From the NCBI RefSeq assembly GCF_030249845.1, contig NZ_JANURM010000009.1:1-64000 (forward strand): DNA of 64,000 nt, in the 5' to 3' direction. The stretch comes from Campylobacter gastrosuis. Its GTDB lineage: Bacteria; Campylobacterota; Campylobacteria; Campylobacterales; Campylobacteraceae. The notes under the pieces were generated by a model, which was not told the origin of the DNA, did not search any database, and saw only the letters and a program-made list of their open reading frames with translations. This document shows positions 6,278 through 15,731 of the stretch, one piece after another (the first letter of the stretch is position 1; each line of letters opens with the position of its first letter). A program made the position numbers and the translations under genes.

Positions 6278-6796
6278 TTACTTGTAATTTTTAATTGCGT
6301 CTTCTAAAATTTTAGCCGCTTTATCCGCATCGCCAAAATCCTTAACCTTAACCCATTTATTTGGCTCTAAAATTTTATATGTTTCAAAGAAATTTTTAAT
6401 GCGATTTAGCGTAGCCTCTGGCAAATCTTTGTAGCTTTTGATATTTTCATATCTTGGGTCAATCTTGCTTACTGGCACGGCTAAAAGCTTCTCATCCATT
6501 CCAGCTTCATCTTCCATTACCAAAACGCCTATTAAACGGCAAGGGATCACGCTACCAGCTTGAAGCGGATACTCATTTAGCACCAAAATATCGGCTGGGT
6601 CGCCATCAGCTGCTAGAGTATTTGGCACGAAGCCGTAGTTTGCAGGGTAAAACATTGCCGAGTAAAGCACACGATCAACCACGACAGCACCGCTATCTTT
6701 ATCAATCTCGTATTTTATGTTTGAGCCGTATGGAATTTCAATCACAGCGTTGATTTTATCGGGGTTTGAGCCTACTTTTATTTTTGAGATATTCAT
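6278..6796 (-). CDS. ppa: Inorganic pyrophosphatase
   Basis: 172 aa, typical for family I soluble pyrophosphatase, which hydrolyses PPi to 2 Pi in the cytoplasm and pulls biosynthetic reactions forward. Active-site pattern is present: EIPYGSNIKYEIDKDSG, YPANYGFVPNT, and GDPADILVL with the metal-binding Asp residues, then EDEAGMDEKL. The ATG is preceded by AAGGAG. It is divergent from aspS, as in other Campylobacter. Confidence 0.97.
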   Translation of the reverse strand: MNISKIKVGSNPDKINAVIEIPYGSNIKYEIDKDSGAVVVDRVLYSAMFYPANYGFVPNTLAADGDPADILVLNEYPLQAGSVIPCRLIGVLVMEDEAGMDEKLLAVPVSKIDPRYENIKSYKDLPEATLNRIKNFFETYKILEPNKWVKVKDFGDADKAAKILEDAIKNYK

Positions 6797-6926
6797 CTTT
6801 TCTCCTTGTAAAAATTAAAAGGCGATATTATAAAATTTTTGCTTTTAAGCTGATAAAATTTTACCGATTTTTAAACCAAAATTCAATAAAATTGCTGATT
6901 TTATAATGAGAAAGGAGAGTTGCGGT

Positions 6927-6983
6927 TTGAAAATTTCAAACGTAAGACGACTAAAAATCTATGAGAAGTCATTACTGCACTGA
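6927..6983 (+). CDS. Possible 18-codon leader ORF overlapping the aspS start
   Basis: TTG at 6927 has a strong SD upstream (GAAAGGAG at 6910-6917) and opens an 18-codon frame rich in K and R ([18 protein letters not shown]) that ends 20 bases inside aspS in another frame. The aspS ATG at 6961 has no SD of its own at the right distance, so aspS translation may be coupled to this leader. Evidence is start context only. Confidence 0.4.
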   Translation: MKISNVRRLKIYEKSLLH

Positions 6984-8715
6984 TTTAACGACTGCTGATA
7001 TCGGCAAAGAGGTGACGCTTTGTGGCTGGGTAAATACATATAGAGATCACGGCGGAGTCATATTTTTAGACCTTCGCGACCGCACAGGGCTTATGCAGAT
7101 AGTTTGCGACCCAGCAGATAGCAAGGACTCGCACGAGATCGCATCGCACGTAAGAGATGAGTATGTTTTAAGAGTAAAGGGCAAGGTTAGAGCTAGGGGC
7201 GAAGGACTTGTAAATCCACGCCTAAAAACTGGGCAGATAGAGGTTGTAGCAGATAAGATAATCCTTGAAAATCCGAGCGAGGCGTTGCCATTTATGATAG
7301 GCGATGAGAGCGTAAATGAGGATATTCGCTTAAAATATCGCTTTTTGGATTTAAGAAACGAGCGTTTGCAAAATATCTTTAAAATGCGCTCACGTGCGGC
7401 AATTGCTGCTAGAAACAGCCTTGAAAAAATGGGCTTTATAGAGTTTGAAACGCCGATTTTAACACGTGCCACACCAGAGGGCGCTAGGGATTATTTAGTG
7501 CCAAGTCGCGTCTATCCGGGGCAGTTTTATGCGTTGCCGCAAAGCCCGCAGCTTTTTAAACAGCTTTTGATGTGTTCTGGATTTGATAGGTATTTTCAGA
7601 TAGCAAAGTGTTTTAGAGATGAGGATTTAAGGGCGGACAGACAGCCAGAATTTACGCAAATTGACGTTGAGATGAGCTTTATTGAGCAAGAAGATATTTT
7701 AAATATGGCTGAAAATATGCTAAAAGATATTTTTAGTGCTTGTGGATACGAGATAAAAACGCCATTTCGCCGTATGAGCTACAAAGAGGCGACTGAAACT
7801 TACGGCTCTGATAAACCTGATTTAAGATATGATCTTAAAATGGTTGATGTGATTGATATTTTTGAGCGTTCTACAAATGAAATTTTCTCATCAATCGCAA
7901 AAGATCCAAAGAAAAACCGCATAAAAGCCCTAAAAGTGCCAAACGGCGATAATATTTTCTCTAAACGTGAGATGAATAGATTTGAGGAATTTGTGCGAAA
8001 ATTCGGCGCGCAAGGGCTTGGATATTTTCAGATGAAAGAGGACGGCTTAAAAGGTCCGCTTTGTAAATTTTTCTCTGATGATGATCTTGCTTTAATTGTT
8101 TCAAGGTGCGATTTAAAGGTCGGCGACGTCGTGTTTTTCGGAGCGGGTCGCAAAAAAATCGTGCTTGATTATATGGGGCGATTTAGAATTTTCTTAGCCG
8201 AGCAAATGGGCATAATTGACCAAGAAAAAATGGAATTTTTATGGGTGCTTGATTTCCCTATGTTTGAGCAAAACGATGACGGCTCGTATTCGGCTATGCA
8301 CCACCCATTTACGTTGCCAAAAAACATTGATGAGCCAGACTTAGAAGATATCCTTTCAGTCGCTCACGACGTGGTTTTAAACGGCTTTGAGCTTGGTGGC
8401 GGTAGCGTGAGAATTCACAAAAATGAGATTCAGCAAAAGGTCTTTAAGCTTCTTGGCATTGATGAGGCTGAGCAGAGAGAGAAATTTGGCTTCTTGCTTG
8501 ACGCCCTTAGCTTTGGTGCGCCACCACATGGCGGTATAGCGATCGGTTTTGATCGCCTTATAATGTTAGCGACTAAGTCAAGCTCGATTCGCGATGTCAT
8601 CGCATTTCCAAAGACCCAACGCGCTCAATGTCCGCTCACAAAAGCGCCTAGCGAAGCAAATAGCGAGCAGTTGCGTGAGCTTGGGTTAAGACTTAGAGAG
8701 AAAGAGCAGAAGTAA
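6961..8715 (+). CDS. aspS: Aspartate--tRNA ligase
   Basis: 584 aa. Class IIb synthetase with an N-terminal OB anticodon-binding domain ([20 protein letters not shown]), a catalytic core with motif 2 ([26 protein letters not shown]), a GAD insertion domain and motif 3 ([13 protein letters not shown]). It attaches Asp to tRNA-Asp; in Campylobacter this enzyme is thought to be non-discriminating, also charging tRNA-Asn for GatCAB. The start at 6961 is fixed by an in-frame stop 9 bases upstream and by the conserved MRSHYC beginning. A -10 box TATAAT lies at 6902-6907. Confidence 0.97.
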   Translation: MRSHYCTDLTTADIGKEVTLCGWVNTYRDHGGVIFLDLRDRTGLMQIVCDPADSKDSHEIASHVRDEYVLRVKGKVRARGEGLVNPRLKTGQIEVVADKIILENPSEALPFMIGDESVNEDIRLKYRFLDLRNERLQNIFKMRSRAAIAARNSLEKMGFIEFETPILTRATPEGARDYLVPSRVYPGQFYALPQSPQLFKQLLMCSGFDRYFQIAKCFRDEDLRADRQPEFTQIDVEMSFIEQEDILNMAENMLKDIFSACGYEIKTPFRRMSYKEATETYGSDKPDLRYDLKMVDVIDIFERSTNEIFSSIAKDPKKNRIKALKVPNGDNIFSKREMNRFEEFVRKFGAQGLGYFQMKEDGLKGPLCKFFSDDDLALIVSRCDLKVGDVVFFGAGRKKIVLDYMGRFRIFLAEQMGIIDQEKMEFLWVLDFPMFEQNDDGSYSAMHHPFTLPKNIDEPDLEDILSVAHDVVLNGFELGGGSVRIHKNEIQQKVFKLLGIDEAEQREKFGFLLDALSFGAPPHGGIAIGFDRLIMLATKSSSIRDVIAFPKTQRAQCPLTKAPSEANSEQLRELGLRLREKEQK

Positions 8716-8852
8716 AAGCGTTTTCGTGAGTATTTTTGAAAAACTACGAAATTTTCAAATCCATCTCACGATACTAGACATAAAAATTTAAAAGACTTTA
8801 AAAAGTCAAAACATAGAAATTAAAGGCGAAGTATTTTTCGCTTAGACAGGGC

Positions 8853-8913
8853 AAAATTTATTTTTTAAGCGTAGGCTAGACAAGATAGTCTGTCTGGCTT
8901 GAAAATAAATTTT
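8853..8913. repeat. Long imperfect inverted repeat
   Basis: The left arm AAAATTTATTTTTTAAGC (8853-8870) matches the reverse complement of GCTTGAAAATAAATTTT (8897-8913) except for one T/C change and one extra T. AGACA (8878-8882) and TGTCT (8891-8895) extend the pairing around an 8-base loop. Arms this long are not expected by chance, even in AT-rich DNA. Confidence 0.75.
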
Positions 8914-8997
8914 AACGCAGTATAAGTAGAAAAAGACAAGCCAAAACAACGTTTTAAGATATAAATTAAGGCACAATATCGCAAAATCAGACTAGGC

Positions 8998-9056
8998 GAT
9001 TTTAAAATTTGCAAAGGAGTTACCACTTAGGTAATGACCGAGCTAATTTTAAAATC
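8998..9056. repeat. Perfect 12-bp inverted repeat upstream of adk
   Basis: GATTTTAAAATT (8998-9009) and AATTTTAAAATC (9045-9056) are perfect inverted copies 35 bases apart. Between them GTTACC and GGTAAT form a smaller hairpin beside AAAGGAG. The whole could fold in the adk leader, or the arms could be binding sites for a dimeric protein. Confidence 0.6.
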
Positions 9057-9099
9057 AACGAAGTATGATGAAGCGAGATGAAGCCAAGAAGGACAAATT

Positions 9100-9669
9100 A
9101 TGAAAAAGTTATTTTTAATCATCGGTGCTCCGGGCTCCGGCAAAACCACCGACGCAGACCTAATTGCAAAAGCAGACAGCACTTTTGCGCACTTCTCAAC
9201 TGGCGACCTACTTCGCGCAGAAGTGGCAAGTGGCAGCGAGCTAGGCAAACTAATTGATAGCTTCATCTCAAAGGGCAACTTAGTCCCGCTTGAAGTGGTC
9301 GTAAATGCGATAATCTCAGCAATCAAAGGTTCAGATAAAGCAAATATCGTAATAGACGGCTATCCAAGAAGCGTAGAGCAGATGAGCGAGCTTGATAAGG
9401 TGCTTTCATCACAAAGCGAGATCGTGCTAAAAGGCGTGATTGAAGTTGATGTAAGCGAAGCTGTAGCACGAGAAAGAGTGCTTGGCCGTGCGCGTGGGGC
9501 TGATGATAACAACGAGGTCTTTAACAACAGAATGAAGGTCTATTTAGAGCCGATTAACGCCATACGTGAGTTTTACAAAGGCAAAAATTTGCTTCACGTC
9601 ATAAACGGCGAACGTGCGATTGAGCCGATTGTGACTGATATGAAAGAGTTGATAAAATCTCTTTTATAG
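9100..9669 (+). CDS. adk: Adenylate kinase
   Basis: 189 aa. It converts ATP + AMP to 2 ADP. The P-loop GAPGSGKTT is at residues 9-17, followed by [18 protein letters not shown] (AMP site), [10 protein letters not shown], and RVLGRARG with a short LID and no zinc site. This is the short form found in Campylobacter. The ATG follows AAGGA. A hairpin follows the stop. Confidence 0.96.
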   Translation: MKKLFLIIGAPGSGKTTDADLIAKADSTFAHFSTGDLLRAEVASGSELGKLIDSFISKGNLVPLEVVVNAIISAIKGSDKANIVIDGYPRSVEQMSELDKVLSSQSEIVLKGVIEVDVSEAVARERVLGRARGADDNNEVFNNRMKVYLEPINAIREFYKGKNLLHVINGERAIEPIVTDMKELIKSLL

Positions 9670-9673
9670 ATAG

Positions 9674-9698
9674 TTTTGCCCCTAAATTTGGGGCAAAA
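9674..9698 (+). terminator. Hairpin after adk
   Basis: A 9-bp perfect stem TTTTGCCCC / GGGGCAAAA with a 7-nt loop, 5 bases after the adk stop. The A/T flanks make it work as a terminator in either direction. Confidence 0.75.
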
Positions 9699-9766
9699 TC
9701 GCTTTAAAACTAAATTAATTAAATTTTATGTAAAATCACGGCTTATCTTAAAATTTTGGCTATTTA

Positions 9767-11149
9767 ATGACATTTTTTTCGGTTGAATTTCTACTTATTT
9801 TTCTTGCATTTTTTGCGATTTATTGGGCATTTAGCAAGCATTACAAGGCACAAAATACGCTCATTTTAATATTTAACTACGCCCTGATTTTCTCATTTAG
9901 CCCATATTTTATGCTCGTTATTTTTTTACACACCTTTTTTGTGAGCTATTTTGGGCTTTTTATCGCCTATAAAGGCAGTAAAAATGCCATTTTTTCAGGC
10001 GTATTTTTTAGTATTTTATATCTTTGTTTTTTTAAGTATTATGATGTTATTCACGCCGATTTTAGGGCGGTTTTACTCTTTTTTAAGTTTGATTTTATCG
10101 CAAACAACCTTGACATTGCTCTGCCAATTGGCATCTCATTTTACACATTTTCATCGGTTACCTATTTAGTTAGCATTTACAAAAAAGAGCAAGCTCCTAG
10201 CGATTTTTTAAGCCTTGCTTGTTATCTTTCGTTTTTTGCCACGCTCATTGCTGGTCCGATTGCAAAAAGCACATTTATGCTGCCACAATTTAACACAAAA
10301 AGAGAGTTTAAAAATGGCGATTTAATCGTGGTTTTGTTGCTTTTTGGCGTGGTTAAAAAGGTCTTAATTGCAAACTATTTAAGCGGTTTTGTAACTGAAA
10401 TTTTTAACGACCCAAAAAGCTTTAATCCGCTTGAAATTTTAACGGCGATTTACTGCTATGGGGTGTGGCTTTACTGCGATTTTAGCGGTTATGTTGATAT
10501 TGTTAGCGCTCTTGCCTTATCTATTGGCTTTGCTTTACCACTAAATTTTAATATGCCCTATGTTGCTTTAAATTTACGTGATTTTTGGAGGCGTTGGCAC
10601 ATTAGTCTTTCAAATTTTATAAGAGATTATATCTATATCCCGCTTGGTGGTAATAAAGTTACATTTTTTCACACTCAGGTTAATATTTTAATTGCATTTA
10701 GCCTATCTGGCATTTGGCACGGAGTTGGACTAAACTTCGTTATTTGGGGCTTATTGCACGGATTTGGTATAGTTTTTTTAAATTTAATGGCTCTTTTTAA
10801 GATAAATTTTTCAAAGCATTTGCCACTCGTTTCAATGCTACTAACTTACACATTTGTAAGTTTTTCGTGGGTTTATTTTGCAAAAAGCGACCTTAATGAA
10901 GCAAATTTAATCATAAAAAGCCTTTTTTATAATGAAAATTTTATCAATTTATCACAAATAGTAACACTTTTTGCCCTGTTTTTACTCTTTGTAATCTATC
11001 CATTTTTTAAAGACTTAAAAGAGATTTTGGTTCAGTTTTTAAAAGCCACTCCATTGCTTTTAAAACCTCTTCTTTTATCAATCATTTTTACCTTTATTTT
11101 TGCGGTTTGTAAAGATGGAATTCCAGATTTTATATATGCGAGTTTTTGA
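9767..11149 (+). CDS. patA: MBOAT O-acyltransferase, peptidoglycan O-acetylation (PatA-like)
   Basis: 460 aa, about ten hydrophobic segments. MBOAT signatures: LNLRDFWRRWHISLSNFIRD followed by YIYIPLGG, and the catalytic histidine in LSGIWHGVGLNFVIWGLLHG. PatA-type proteins move acetyl groups across the inner membrane for transfer to peptidoglycan MurNAc. The two following genes are SGNH proteins in the order patB-ape1, which makes the PatA assignment much more likely than alginate-type AlgI. The patA TGA and patB ATG overlap (TGATG around 11147-11151). Confidence in MBOAT is high, in patA moderate to high. Confidence 0.85.
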   Translation: MTFFSVEFLLIFLAFFAIYWAFSKHYKAQNTLILIFNYALIFSFSPYFMLVIFLHTFFVSYFGLFIAYKGSKNAIFSGVFFSILYLCFFKYYDVIHADFRAVLLFFKFDFIANNLDIALPIGISFYTFSSVTYLVSIYKKEQAPSDFLSLACYLSFFATLIAGPIAKSTFMLPQFNTKREFKNGDLIVVLLLFGVVKKVLIANYLSGFVTEIFNDPKSFNPLEILTAIYCYGVWLYCDFSGYVDIVSALALSIGFALPLNFNMPYVALNLRDFWRRWHISLSNFIRDYIYIPLGGNKVTFFHTQVNILIAFSLSGIWHGVGLNFVIWGLLHGFGIVFLNLMALFKINFSKHLPLVSMLLTYTFVSFSWVYFAKSDLNEANLIIKSLFYNENFINLSQIVTLFALFLLFVIYPFFKDLKEILVQFLKATPLLLKPLLLSIIFTFIFAVCKDGIPDFIYASF

Positions 11150-12075
11150 TGATTAGGTTTTTGTTTGTTATCGTTTTTACCGCTATTTTAACGGCATTTT
11201 TTATGCAAGAGCCTTTAAAAATTTACCTAGAAACAAAGCACCATATTGAGCTTAATTTACCACAAAATATCATCTTTAAAAAGGGCAGTGAATTTTATGA
11301 ATTTTTAAAGCAAATTTTTAAAAATCAAGCTAAAAATGAGCCTGAAATTTTTATAGATGAAAATTTAAGTATTGATAGAAATATTACGATTTTACTCACA
11401 AAAGAGCTAGATAGTAATTTAACTCAAACTCACTCAAAAATCACGCTAAAAAGTGGCGATGAGGTATTATTTATTGGCGATTCAATTATGCAAAGCATTG
11501 CTATGAACGCTAGAAAGATATTTGCTAGACGTGGTGTCAAGGTTATTGATATGAGTAAGCATAGCACTGGCTTGATTAACAAAAAATATTACGACTGGCA
11601 AATCGCAAGCGAACGGACCTTAAAAAACCATAAAAATATTAAATTAGTCGTGGCACTTTTTGGTGCAAATGACTCGTGGGGGCGGACAATAGCTGGTAAA
11701 TACAGGGAGTTAAACAGCACCGAGTGGGGCGAGTTTTACGAAAAAAGGGTTGATGAGATTTTTCAGATTGCAAAGCAAAATGGCGTTTGGCTCATTTGGC
11801 TTGGAACGCCGTGTATGAAAAATGCCGAATTTAGTGCAAAAATGGTGCGTTTAAACGAAATTTTTAAAACCACAAGCCAAAGACACAATCAAAATTTCAT
11901 AGATTTAACCGAAGTCGTGTGCCAAAACGGCTACATAACGCACATAAATAATGAAAAAAACGAGAGCGTGAGAGTTCGTGCAAATGACGGCATTCATTTA
12001 AGCATTGAGGGTGGTAGAGAGGCGGTAATTAGGATGATTGATGAAATTAAGTTTGAAAATAACGGCTCTTTTTAG
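11149..12075 (+). CDS. patB: SGNH O-acetyltransferase, PatB-like
   Basis: 308 aa from ATG 11149; a TTG one codon upstream is a less likely start. It has an N-terminal membrane anchor (FLFVIVFTAILTAFF), then an SGNH domain of the DUF459 kind: block I GDSIMQSIAM, block III FGANDSWG, block V NDGIHLSIEGG with the catalytic Asp/His. PatB transfers acetate onto peptidoglycan in the periplasm using acetyl groups delivered by PatA. It overlaps patA by 1 base and ape1 by 35 bases, so the three are one unit. Confidence 0.82.
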   Translation: MIRFLFVIVFTAILTAFFMQEPLKIYLETKHHIELNLPQNIIFKKGSEFYEFLKQIFKNQAKNEPEIFIDENLSIDRNITILLTKELDSNLTQTHSKITLKSGDEVLFIGDSIMQSIAMNARKIFARRGVKVIDMSKHSTGLINKKYYDWQIASERTLKNHKNIKLVVALFGANDSWGRTIAGKYRELNSTEWGEFYEKRVDEIFQIAKQNGVWLIWLGTPCMKNAEFSAKMVRLNEIFKTTSQRHNQNFIDLTEVVCQNGYITHINNEKNESVRVRANDGIHLSIEGGREAVIRMIDEIKFENNGSF

Positions 12076-13231
12076 CCTAAATTTACTCTTTTTTGGCTGT
12101 GGTGGTGTTACGAATTTACCCACTTTAAATCCAAAAACTGCCCAAAATGAGATAAAAATCACGCAAAAAAATCCAGTAGCACTTAGCGAAAAAGAGATAG
12201 AAAGCAGGGTGCTAAATTACGGCGAAAATTTAGCGGTTTTAAAGCAAAAACTGGCAAAAAATTCTGCCCTTAGCGTGAAATTTTTTGGCGATTCACATAT
12301 TGCAAGCGATGATATTTCAGCGACTTTTGCTAAGACGCTCTTTAAAAATGGTGTAAATAGCGTTGGTTTTGCCTTGCCACTTTTACCAAAATACCATAAC
12401 AACAGCATTTTAGGCTATAAACAAAACGGATTTGAGCTAATTAGCTCACAGACAAAAAATTATGATGATTTTGCACTTTGTGGGGTCGTAGCAAGTGCAA
12501 AAAGTGGAGCAAATTTAGAGCTTTTTTTAAAGCAAAATCTTAAAAATCCACTCGTTTTTGAGATGCTTTTTAAAAGCGATGAGCTTGGCAAAATCGCAAA
12601 AATCACGGACGCAAAAAACGCTCAATTTTTCATCACAAACAGCAAAAAAAATCTCTGGCAAAGGGCTAGATTTGAGCTTAGTTTGCCCTTAAAAATGAGC
12701 GTGTTTAAGGGCATAAAGCTTGGTTGGTATATGATTTATGATAAAACTAGCCCAAAATTTAGCGATATTTGTGGGATAAATGGCGCATTTTCAAGCCTTT
12801 ATTTAAAGTGGAGTGAGGCTTCGTTTTCTCGTGATTTAGCGGGGTTTAGATACGATTTAATCGCCATTGCTTACGGCACAAATGACGCTTTTGATGATAA
12901 TTTAAACGAGCAAAAATTTTATGAAAATCTAAAAAAATTAATCCAAAAAATTAGAGAAAATCAGTCAAGTGTTACGATTTTACTCATTTCTCCGCCCACA
13001 GCCGATAAGAAAAATTTTAAAAACGTGCAAAAAATGATAAAAAAACTAGCCATTGATGAAAAAACTCTATTTTACGACACCGAGCTTTTTATGAATTTAA
13101 ACGGCAAAAAGGAGGGTTGGATAGAGCTTGGGCTGTCAAAAACGGACGTTCATCTAACTCGTGAGGGCTATAAAAAAGTTGGTTTTGACTTGGCAAATGA
13201 GCTAAAAAAACTGCTTTTAAACGTTAAATAA
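12041..13231 (+). CDS. ape1: SGNH esterase lipoprotein, O-acetylpeptidoglycan esterase Ape1-like
   Basis: 396 aa from ATG 12041; TTG at 12038 is in frame too. It has a lipoprotein signal (LFSLNLLFFGC) and an SGNH/GDSL hydrolase fold: FFGDSHIASDD (nucleophile Ser), a large insert, YGTNDAFDDN, and TDVHLTREGY (catalytic Asp and His). Length and layout fit Ape1, which removes acetyl groups from MurNAc so lytic transglycosylases can act. It begins inside patB. The cluster tunes peptidoglycan acetylation and cell shape. Assignment relies on fold plus context. Confidence 0.8.
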   Translation: MKLSLKITALFSLNLLFFGCGGVTNLPTLNPKTAQNEIKITQKNPVALSEKEIESRVLNYGENLAVLKQKLAKNSALSVKFFGDSHIASDDISATFAKTLFKNGVNSVGFALPLLPKYHNNSILGYKQNGFELISSQTKNYDDFALCGVVASAKSGANLELFLKQNLKNPLVFEMLFKSDELGKIAKITDAKNAQFFITNSKKNLWQRARFELSLPLKMSVFKGIKLGWYMIYDKTSPKFSDICGINGAFSSLYLKWSEASFSRDLAGFRYDLIAIAYGTNDAFDDNLNEQKFYENLKKLIQKIRENQSSVTILLISPPTADKKNFKNVQKMIKKLAIDEKTLFYDTELFMNLNGKKEGWIELGLSKTDVHLTREGYKKVGFDLANELKKLLLNVK

Positions 13232-13281
13232 AATAAATTTTTGTAATATTTGGGTTTAAAATTTACAAAATAGCAAGAAAA

Positions 13282-14136
13282 ATGGATTACAAAAACATAA
13301 AATTAGTCGGACTTACGGCAAAAATTTCGCCCGAACTTGGTAAAAATTTCACGATTTTAAGCGAAATTTTAAGCACTTATGGGGTTGAAATTTTAGCTGA
13401 AAACAGCGTGGCAAAGGCACTAAATTTAAAGGGTTATGAGCTAAAAGATTTAGCCTTAAAGTGTGATTTTATCATCTCTCTTGGTGGCGATGGGACAATG
13501 ATTTCGGTTTGTAGAAAATGTGCGAAATTTAGTCCATTTGTGCTTGGCATTCACGCTGGAACGCTCGGATTTTTAACAGATATCACAATGAGCGAAGCAC
13601 CTAAATTTTTTAGCGAGTTTTTTAGCGGTAGATACGAGGTTGAAGAGCCGTTTATGCTTGATGTGATTTTAAGCAAAAAAGACGGCGAAATAACGCACAA
13701 AATCGCCTTTAATGACGCTACGATTATGCGGTTTAAACCAGCCTCAATCGCCATTGTTGATGCGTTTTTAAACGGCAAATTTTTTAACTCATATTTTGGC
13801 GATGGCATTATCATCTCAACGCCAGTTGGCTCAACCGCCTACAATATGAGTGCTGGCGGGTCAATCATCTATCCATTAAGCGAAGTATTCGCTCTTACGC
13901 CCATTTGCTCGCACTCGCTCACACAACGCCCAGTTGTTTTACCAAGGGGTTTTATGGTTGAGTTTAGGGCGTATAAAGATGAAATTTTAGTCCTTGATGG
14001 ACAAGACACATTTAAAATGAGTAGCTACGAGAGCGTTAAAATCGGACTTAGCACGACAAAGGCACGACTAATTCGCCACGTTGGGCGTGATTATTTTCAA
14101 ATTTTAAAAGAAAAACTACGTTGGGGACAGCAATGA
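13282..14136 (+). CDS. nadK: NAD kinase
   Basis: 284 aa. Phosphorylates NAD to NADP. The ATP/NAD kinase signature SLGGDGTMI is at residues 66-74, GTLGFLTD follows, and [16 protein letters not shown] is the second conserved block. It sits directly before recN with an ATGA overlap, the same order as in C. jejuni (nadK-recN-cbrR-tatD). Confidence 0.96.
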   Translation: MDYKNIKLVGLTAKISPELGKNFTILSEILSTYGVEILAENSVAKALNLKGYELKDLALKCDFIISLGGDGTMISVCRKCAKFSPFVLGIHAGTLGFLTDITMSEAPKFFSEFFSGRYEVEEPFMLDVILSKKDGEITHKIAFNDATIMRFKPASIAIVDAFLNGKFFNSYFGDGIIISTPVGSTAYNMSAGGSIIYPLSEVFALTPICSHSLTQRPVVLPRGFMVEFRAYKDEILVLDGQDTFKMSSYESVKIGLSTTKARLIRHVGRDYFQILKEKLRWGQQ

Positions 14137-15650
14137 TTGAGAGAATTTTAATAAAAAATCACCTAAGTTTTAACGAGGTTGAGCTAAATTTCAAAAGGGG
14201 ACTTAGCGTTTTTACCGGCGTTAGCGGTGCTGGTAAGTCCGTATTAATGGGTGCGATTATGAGCGTTTTTGGGCTTAGCGAGAGCGAGGCTAGGCTCATT
14301 GAAGCAGATGTTGATTTTTGCTTTGATATGGCTGAGTTTGGCATAGAAAACGAGAGTCCAAACAGCTTTAAAATGCTAAAACAAAACAGCACTCGCTACT
14401 TTATAAATTCTCAATCAATCTCAAAAAAAAGCCTAAGTTTAATCGCAAATGAGCACATAAAATATCTATCTGCAAAGCAGGTAAATGAGTTTGAAAACGA
14501 GCGATTTTTAGCCGTTTTAGACACGCTTGTTAATGATGAAAGTCACGCTAAAAATTTAGAAAATTTAGCCAAAATTCACGAGAATTTTAAAGAGATAAAA
14601 CGTGAGCTTGATAAGATAAACGATGATGAAAAACGCATTGAAGAGCTTAAAGAATTTGCAAAATTTGAGATAGAAAAAATCCGTTCTGTCGCCCCAAAAG
14701 TAGGGGAGTTTGATGAACTTATGGCTGTTAAAAAACGCCTTAGCAAAAAAGACAAGATTGAACAAGCTTGGGCTAGGGCAGAGCGAATTTTTGAGCTTGA
14801 AGGCAGTGTGGTTGAGGCACTTCATATCAGCGAGATTGACGCTTCGTTTTTTGAAGACGCCCTAAATTCGCTAAGAATTGCAAGGGAGAGCCTAAATATG
14901 GACGAGCTTGAAGATGTTGATATTGAGGGCGTTCTTGATAGAATTGAGGCGATAAATTCCATTTTAAAGCGTTATGGCAGCGAAGAAGAGGCGCTTTTGG
15001 TGCTTAAAAATAGGGAGATTGAGCTTGAAAGGTATGAAAATATCAGCTTTGAAAAGCACGAATTAGAGCGAAAATTTAAGGAGATTAGCAAAACTCAAAG
15101 CGAAATTTCTAGCCAAATCACGGCAAAAAGAGAGAGCGTTTTAGGCGAGTTTGAGCGGATAATAAATGGCTATTTAAACGAGCTTTATATGCAAAAAATA
15201 GCCCTAAAAATCACGCCAAAAAGCATTGATAAGAGTGGTGGCGATGAGGTTAGTTTAAGCATAAACAACACCGCTTTAAACAAGCTTAGCTCGGGCGAGA
15301 TAAATCGTTTAAGGTTGGCATTAATCGCAAGCAGTAGTGAAATAATGCAAAGTGGCAATGGAGTGATAATTTTAGATGAAATAGATGCAAATTTAAGCGG
15401 TAAAGAGGCGATGAGTATAGCAAATGTGCTGGTAAAAATCGCAAAATTCTACCAAATTTTCGCCATTTCTCATCAGCCACAGCTTAGCTCAAAGGCAAAT
15501 TCACACTTTTTGGTTGAAAAAAATGGCGAAATTTCAAGCGTTAGAGAGCTAAAAGATGACGAAAGAGCCGATGAACTAGCACGTATGATAAGTGGCGAGC
15601 ATATCAGCCGTGAGGCTATGGAGTTTGCAAAAGAGCTTTTAAAGTCGTAA
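14133..15650 (+). CDS. recN: DNA repair ATPase RecN
   Basis: 505 aa from ATG 14133, which overlaps the nadK stop. SMC-like ABC ATPase: Walker A GVSGAGKS at residues 29-36, a central coiled coil (about 140-330) rich in E and K, then the signature [13 protein letters not shown] and Walker [14 protein letters not shown] with a His switch (AISHQPQL). It tethers broken DNA ends during double-strand break repair. Shorter than E. coli RecN, as usual in Campylobacter. Confidence 0.94.
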   Translation: MIERILIKNHLSFNEVELNFKRGLSVFTGVSGAGKSVLMGAIMSVFGLSESEARLIEADVDFCFDMAEFGIENESPNSFKMLKQNSTRYFINSQSISKKSLSLIANEHIKYLSAKQVNEFENERFLAVLDTLVNDESHAKNLENLAKIHENFKEIKRELDKINDDEKRIEELKEFAKFEIEKIRSVAPKVGEFDELMAVKKRLSKKDKIEQAWARAERIFELEGSVVEALHISEIDASFFEDALNSLRIARESLNMDELEDVDIEGVLDRIEAINSILKRYGSEEEALLVLKNREIELERYENISFEKHELERKFKEISKTQSEISSQITAKRESVLGEFERIINGYLNELYMQKIALKITPKSIDKSGGDEVSLSINNTALNKLSSGEINRLRLALIASSSEIMQSGNGVIILDEIDANLSGKEAMSIANVLVKIAKFYQIFAISHQPQLSSKANSHFLVEKNGEISSVRELKDDERADELARMISGEHISREAMEFAKELLKS

Positions 15651-15731
15651 AAAATTTAAATTTTTCGTTTAAGTTTTATAATAATTTTTTTTGATAAAAT
15701 TAGGGGATTTAATATTAAGGTATTTTTTAAA

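Larger units (their letters stand above)
8716..9099. other. 384-bp gene-free region between aspS and adk with inverted repeats
   Basis: I see no gene here. Two sizeable inverted repeats (8853-8913 and 8998-9056) and a small hairpin (GCGAA / TTCGC near 8826-8841) occupy much of it. It could be a long structured 5' UTR of adk, a small RNA gene or decayed sequence. A short ORF beginning ATG 9034 with AAGGAG upstream is too poor to call. Confidence 0.6.

Noticed and set aside
9034..9081. Short ORF before adk (ATG 9034)
   Set aside because: Only 15 codons with SD spacing too long; it overlaps the inverted repeat, so I list the region as non-coding.
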